This document shows, piece by piece, positions 22,439 through 25,934 of a stretch of 25,934 nucleotides of DNA (position 1 is its first letter; the number at the start of each line of letters is the position of its first letter). The DNA lies in NCBI GenBank assembly GCA_035942915.1, contig DASZCR010000340.1, forward strand, positions 1 to 25,934, in the 5' to 3' direction. The notes beneath the pieces were generated by a model. It was given only the letters and a program-made list of their open reading frames with translations, was not told the DNA's origin and searched no databases. This DNA comes from DASZCR01 sp035942915 (GTDB taxonomy: Bacteria > Acidobacteriota > Blastocatellia > Pyrinomonadales > Pyrinomonadaceae). Made by a program: the position numbers and the translations under genes.

Positions 22439-23089
22439 TTAGTTCTGTGTGATGGTGAAGTTGTAATACTCGGAGGAGTCGAAGATGCTGTTTTCGAGCC
22501 TTTTGCTGACTTGAATGTTGAACTTCAACTGATGCGTTCCGGTCGTCAGGTGAAGCTCGTCATAAGGCATAAAGAGTTCAAAGTCGCTGTACTTGGCAAT
22601 CTCGGATTCGGGGATGAATCTCTCGCCGACCCAAGCCTGCCCGGTGACGGTCTTGTAATCACCGTCGAAATCTTTGAGAGGCTTGCCGTCGGAACTATAA
22701 AAATAGGCGTCGAGTTCGCAGTACATGCTCTGCGCGTTGTAGAGCGCAAACTTGACGTGAATGACCATCCCCTTGCGAAGCTCTCGATATTGATTTTGCT
22801 CAACCCAGACGGCTTCAATCTCGCCGCGCGCCTGCTTCTGCTCCAACTCTTTCCGCTTCGTAGAGAGGTCTGAGACCTGCCCCTCCAGATTCTTTATCAA
22901 CTCATCTTTCTGAGCCACCTCCTGAGCTTTGGCCGTCAACTCCGTCTGCAATTTCTCCGCCTGCGCTTCGGACTGAGCCAACAACTCCTTCAATTCGGAA
23001 AAATGCGAGATGATGCTGGCGAAAACGAAAATTATCAAAATCACGGCGACGATTCCGACTATCATCCAGCCACGTGTGTTTCTGTCCAC
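22439..23089 (-). CDS. Membrane-anchored coiled-coil protein with C-terminal beta domain
   Basis: 216 residues; GTG start at 23089 with AAAGGA upstream. One membrane segment at about 8-28 (WMIVGIVAVILIIFVFASII), then a coiled coil at about 30-90 (ELLAQSEAQAEKLQTELTAK, AQKDELIKNLEGQVSDLSTK). Residues about 95-216 form a beta-rich domain: GMVIHVKFALYNAQSMYCEL, DAYFYSSDGKPLKD, FELFMPYDELHLTTGTHQLK and FDSSEYYNFTITQN. The C-terminal domain, with the YF...DG..L.D pattern, is the type found after TPR or zinc-ribbon modules in several phyla, with unknown function. It starts 15 bases past the stop of the zinc-ribbon gene, so the two are an operon. Lower GC and more Lys than most neighbours. Confidence 0.85.
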   Translation of the reverse strand: MDRNTRGWMIVGIVAVILIIFVFASIISHFSELKELLAQSEAQAEKLQTELTAKAQEVAQKDELIKNLEGQVSDLSTKRKELEQKQARGEIEAVWVEQNQYRELRKGMVIHVKFALYNAQSMYCELDAYFYSSDGKPLKDFDGDYKTVTGQAWVGERFIPESEIAKYSDFELFMPYDELHLTTGTHQLKFNIQVSKRLENSIFDSSEYYNFTITQN

Positions 23090-23104
23090 CTGCGTCTCGT
23101 CCTT

Positions 23105-23851
23105 TCATCTTTGCGGATACTTGATATCTGCGAGCGGCCGCGTCCGCACGACGCTCTCGGTCTGCGGGCGGCGCATGAAAAAGCAGCCGGTAATCGCCAG
23201 CACGAAACCGATAATCGTCCCGAAGAATCCCGATTTCATTGTTCCGTTTTTAAAAGCGAAGTAGATGAAAGCAGGCGCACATAACGCGAGCAACGAACTG
23301 GCGATGATGTATGGACGCGCTTTAAAAAGGACTTTTCGTCTTCTGCAAATAAAATAGACGGCGAAGACGACGCCGCCGAGAAGCGGCAAGAGCGCGAACG
23401 ACCAATGAATCATGACCATGTCCGCGCCGGTTCTAATTATCCTCTTATCGTTACAGCCGGTCATCTCGACCCAGGGCAAAAAGAAGCAGATGACGGCGAA
23501 GGCCGCGCCCGACGGACTGATGAGAGAAGCAGGGTCGTCGGTCGTCGTCTCGGATGGCGTTGTCTGCGGATTCGTCTCAGGCGGAGCCACTGGCTCGAAT
23601 ATTGAAGGCGTGCTGAGAATCGTCGCGGGCGAAGTTCTCGTGGCCGGAAGCGTTGAGGTTGCGTTGATGGCCGCCGGTTGAACCGTGCGAGATAAATCGA
23701 AGGAGCAATACTTACAAAATTTCGCCTCCGCATCAATCGCTCTGTCACATTTCGGGCAGTGTGTAATTTGCGCTACCGGCGCTCCGCACGAAGTACAAAA
23801 GATGGAATTGGCATCGAGGATGACGGCGCAATTCGCACACATTCTCACCAT
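23105..23851 (-). CDS. Double zinc-ribbon integral membrane protein
   Basis: 248 residues from the ATG at 23851. A TTG two codons earlier (23857) is only one base from AGGAG and cannot be the start, while the ATG has AGGAG at 7 bases. Two zinc ribbons: CANC...CTSC (about 5-22) and CPKC...CKYC (about 32-50). A Ser/Thr/Pro-rich linker (about 55-108) leads to about four membrane segments: AAFAVICFFLPWVEM, ALLPLLGGVVFAVYFI, YIIASSLLALCAPAFIYF and FFGTIIGFVLAITGCFFM. It resembles the 165-residue zinc-ribbon protein at 6221-6718 only in general design. Operon with the coiled-coil gene; together they may form an envelope complex. Function unknown. Confidence 0.85.
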   Translation of the reverse strand: MVRMCANCAVILDANSIFCTSCGAPVAQITHCPKCDRAIDAEAKFCKYCSFDLSRTVQPAAINATSTLPATRTSPATILSTPSIFEPVAPPETNPQTTPSETTTDDPASLISPSGAAFAVICFFLPWVEMTGCNDKRIIRTGADMVMIHWSFALLPLLGGVVFAVYFICRRRKVLFKARPYIIASSLLALCAPAFIYFAFKNGTMKSGFFGTIIGFVLAITGCFFMRRPQTESVVRTRPLADIKYPQR

Positions 23852-23920
23852 AGGCAATCTCCTGAAGAAACGGCCGTCGCGTCGAGCGAAAGTAGGGTCA
23901 AAGAAGCGCGAGGGAGACGA

Positions 23921-23950
23921 ACTTTACTGCCATGCTCCTGTCCCCGTCAA
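23921..23950 (-). promoter_or_regulatory. Good sigma-70 promoter of the zinc-ribbon/coiled-coil operon
   Basis: Minus-strand TTGACG (23945-23950), 18-base spacer, TAAAGT (23921-23926), giving a leader of about 60 bases to the ATG at 23851. The rest of the 337-base gap 23852-24188 has a hairpin at 24153-24172 and no gene that I can support. Confidence 0.55.
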
Positions 23951-24152
23951 TCAATTTGCCGACGCGCGAGAGCGGACTTCCGAGCGCGCCGGAAGGATGT
24001 TGAGAAGGAGGCTCTTGAGGCATCGGGTGGAAGGAGTTGTTAGATGAACGGCCGGCGTTGTTGCACAAATGGTCGCGGAGGCGGTGTGTCTGCTTCCGAC
24101 CTTGCTATCACCTGCGCCCTGACGCTGAGAGGTCTACGGCCTGCCGCTGCGA

Positions 24153-24172
24153 GCGACGCAGGAACTCGTCGC
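24153..24172 (-). terminator. Candidate hairpin after the TPR gene
   Basis: GCGACG (24153-24158) and CGTCGC (24167-24172) with an 8-base loop, 17 bases past the stop at 24189. No T-run. Confidence 0.3.
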
Positions 24173-24188
24173 CAGATGCTCATGCGTC

Positions 24189-25934
24189 CTATCCTTTCGA
24201 CGGCGCTTTGAATTCGTCTGCTTGCTGATTCCGCTCGGCCTCCAAGCGTCGAAGAAGTAGGCCATTGCGGCACGTCGTCAGCAATTCTTTAAACATCAGT
24301 GTGGTTTCATGTTCGGGGCCGAGACCGGACTCTGCGGCGGGGATAACCTGATGCAGCAGTCCCTCGCAACGCTCGTAATCGTCGAGCAGTGCCAGCAATT
24401 GCGCGACCAATAGTTTGGTGCTGAGCACCTCTGGATGGTCGCTGCCGTGCAACGCCTCGCGCAGCCCGGCCAGTTCCTCCCAGACCGCGCATGCGCCGGT
24501 GCGGTCGTCCTGGCCGAACAGGCAGAGCGCCAGACACGATTTCGCGTTCAGGTTAATCAGGTGCGTGCGTCCGAAGCGCGCTTCTACGAGGGGGATAAGG
24601 TCGTCAAGAATGCGGCGCGCACCGTCTGCGTCGCCATTGCTGCGCCGTGCCTGCGCGAGACACAATCTAGCCCCCAACACCTCTGCGTGCTGCGCGCCGA
24701 GCACCGCTTCCATTTCAGAGACTATCGGCTCAAGTAGTGACTGCGCGGCGTCGTTCTCTTCGGCGCAGAGCAGTGCCGCCGCCTCGGCATAGCGGGAGAG
24801 GAGGGTCGCAGGATTGTTCGGGCCGTACATCTGCTCGAAACGCGGGATAATCTCGCGCGCCAACTGCCGTGCGGCCGTGACATCTCCCCTGCTTCCGAGC
24901 AGGAGGAGCAACCAGAGTTTCGCATTGAGGGTGAGAATGTTGACTTTGCCGAGCGTCTGTTCAAAAACCGAGGCTGCTTTTTCGATAATGGGTGCGACGG
25001 ATTCTATCTCACCGATTCCGATTTTCGCTTGAGCCATGAGGAGTTCGTCGGTCAGTTTGTCAACGTCCTGAGTGTCGGCGACTCTGCACCGTGCGGCCGA
25101 CACTTCCTGATGCAAACGCATCATGCCCTGTACGTCGCCCTCGGCGCGGAGAAGGTGCCCCAACATAGTTTTGGCTCCGAGGGTGAGTGGATGGTCAACG
25201 CCGTTCACGTCGGCGGAAGCAGACAAAGCGGTCTCGCATAGCTGGCGGGCTGAGCGTAAATCGCCCTGCCCCGCCAACGCGAGCGAGAGACCGAGTTGTG
25301 CCCCGATGCGGAAGATATCGCCCGGAGGCAGGGAACGCTCGATGACCGGGATGACAGCTTCGAGGATTTGGCGCGCCCCGCTGCTGTCGCCACGCGCTAA
25401 GAGCGCCATCGCCACGCCGCTTCTCGCGCAACAGGTTTCGAGGGCGTCCTCGCCGAGGTTGGCGCGGCAGTAATCGAAGGCGCGGCGGGCGAGCCGGTCG
25501 CCCGTTTCGAGGTCGCCGCGATTGAGGTCTGTGTTGGCGACCAGCACGAGCAACATCGCTTCTTCGGGCGTCGTCGGCGTCGCAGCCATCGCGCGCGCGT
25601 GCGTGATGGCGAGGCTCTGGCGGAGGATTGAGCTAAGAGTGCCCATCCCGCGCAGCATGTCTGTCAAAGCCGCGAGCGCGGCGGCTTGAAGCTTTTCGAG
25701 GCGAGCCTTCGAGTCGGGGTGACGACGCGCCGTGCGTGCGACCAGCGTGTGGATGCTGAGCGCGTCTGCCGGGGTTGACTCTTTGCGGCTGAGGGCGAAG
25801 CGGTCGGTCTCTTTAGACGCCTTCATCCGCGCAAAAGAGGGCGAGCCTGTCGTGTAAAGCCGTGCGAACGCGCCCTCTATCAACTCCTTCGGAATCGGAG
25901 CCACCGCCACACAGGAAGCCAGACAGAGGAGGTC
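24189..25934 (-). CDS. TPR-repeat part of a probable STAND (NB-ARC-like) NTPase, 5' end beyond window
   Basis: The frame has no stop up to the right edge, so the start is outside; an internal GTG at 25910 is probably not the true start. At the edge it reads DLLCLASCVAVAPIPKELIE, like the winged-helix region (LLRLAACLAPEPIP...) that follows the NB-ARC NTPase in STAND proteins, then SIHTLVARTARRHPDSKARL as in the SVHRLVQ segment before TPRs. About nine to ten kinesin-light-chain-type TPRs of roughly 42 residues follow (for example LETGDRLARRAFDYCRANLG, LGAKTMLGHLLRAEGDVQGM, ATLLSRYAEAAALLCAEEND, VLGARLCLAQARRSNGDADG, LINLNAKSCLALCLFGQDDR). The NTPase and any effector domain lie off the window. 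STAND proteins act as signal-sensing switches, many in regulation or phage defence. The function here cannot be decided without the N-terminus. Confidence 0.85.
   Translation of the reverse strand, partial: DLLCLASCVAVAPIPKELIEGAFARLYTTGSPSFARMKASKETDRFALSRKESTPADALSIHTLVARTARRHPDSKARLEKLQAAALAALTDMLRGMGTLSSILRQSLAITHARAMAATPTTPEEAMLLVLVANTDLNRGDLETGDRLARRAFDYCRANLGEDALETCCARSGVAMALLARGDSSGARQILEAVIPVIERSLPPGDIFRIGAQLGLSLALAGQGDLRSARQLCETALSASADVNGVDHPLTLGAKTMLGHLLRAEGDVQGMMRLHQEVSAARCRVADTQDVDKLTDELLMAQAKIGIGEIESVAPIIEKAASVFEQTLGKVNILTLNAKLWLLLLLGSRGDVTAARQLAREIIPRFEQMYGPNNPATLLSRYAEAAALLCAEENDAAQSLLEPIVSEMEAVLGAQHAEVLGARLCLAQARRSNGDADGARRILDDLIPLVEARFGRTHLINLNAKSCLALCLFGQDDRTGACAVWEELAGLREALHGSDHPEVLSTKLLVAQLLALLDDYERCEGLLHQVIPAAESGLGPEHETTLMFKELLTTCRNGLLLRRLEAERNQQADEFKAPSKG

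Noticed and set aside
1..25934. CRISPR array, tRNA, rRNA, insertion sequence or attachment site
   Set aside because: No regularly spaced repeats, cloverleaf, transposase or terminal repeats with target duplication were seen by eye in the window.

Overview
The window (about 26 kb, GC-rich, no tRNA, rRNA, transposase or CRISPR array seen) looks like a chromosomal segment from an Acidobacteriota bacterium, most likely class Blastocatellia. This is inference. It rests on the style of the large secreted RHS protein, the TIMP/carboxypeptidase-regulatory-like secreted protein, several short zinc-ribbon membrane proteins, a DUF5818-like lipocalin-sized secreted protein, and a tandem of non-classical Crp/Fnr regulators. 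Most genes are on the minus strand; the exceptions are the UDP-glucuronate decarboxylase gene and the phosphonate-type ABC transporter operon.

Left part (1-6.2 kb, minus): a very large secreted RHS/YD-repeat protein runs off the left edge. Its visible C-terminal end carries a CBM6-type carbohydrate-binding module. It is preceded, probably in the same transcript, by a small membrane-anchored beta-rich protein; a near-consensus sigma-70 promoter lies upstream. Next is a small secreted protein with its own near-consensus promoter, whose -35 box contains the stop codon of the gene before it.

6.2-8.6 kb (minus): a tight four-gene operon of MOSC protein, SLOG/LOG-like Rossmann protein, GNAT-like protein and zinc-ribbon membrane protein. 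8.7-9.7 kb (plus): UDP-glucuronate decarboxylase. 9.7-11.1 kb (minus): secreted TIMP-like plus carboxypeptidase-regulatory-like protein. 11.3-14.9 kb (plus): phosphonate-type ABC importer phnD-phnC-phnE in which PhnE is a fusion of two permease domains. No phosphonate-degrading gene is visible beside it.

14.9-18.5 kb (mostly minus): two SAM methyltransferases, two GNAT acetyltransferases and a small membrane protein. One decayed fragment of a NarL-type response regulator lies on the plus strand. 18.7-20.6 kb (minus): two paralogous Crp/Fnr-family regulators in tandem, headed by a 60-residue ORF and a promoter region with nested palindromes. 20.7-22.1 kb: a PPOX-type flavoprotein and a 147-residue conserved-looking protein, separated by a 412-base gap rich in strong inverted repeats, including a 15-bp stem that encloses a UUCG-capped hairpin. 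22.4-23.9 kb: a two-gene operon of a double zinc-ribbon membrane protein and a membrane-anchored coiled-coil protein, with a good promoter and a candidate terminator. 24.2 kb to the right edge: the C-terminal TPR part of what is probably a STAND (NB-ARC-like) NTPase, cut by the window end.

The best candidates for something new are the RHS-CBM6 architecture with its small membrane partner, the structured intergenic region at 21.4-21.6 kb, the response-regulator fossil at 16.3 kb, and the truncated STAND-TPR gene at the right edge.
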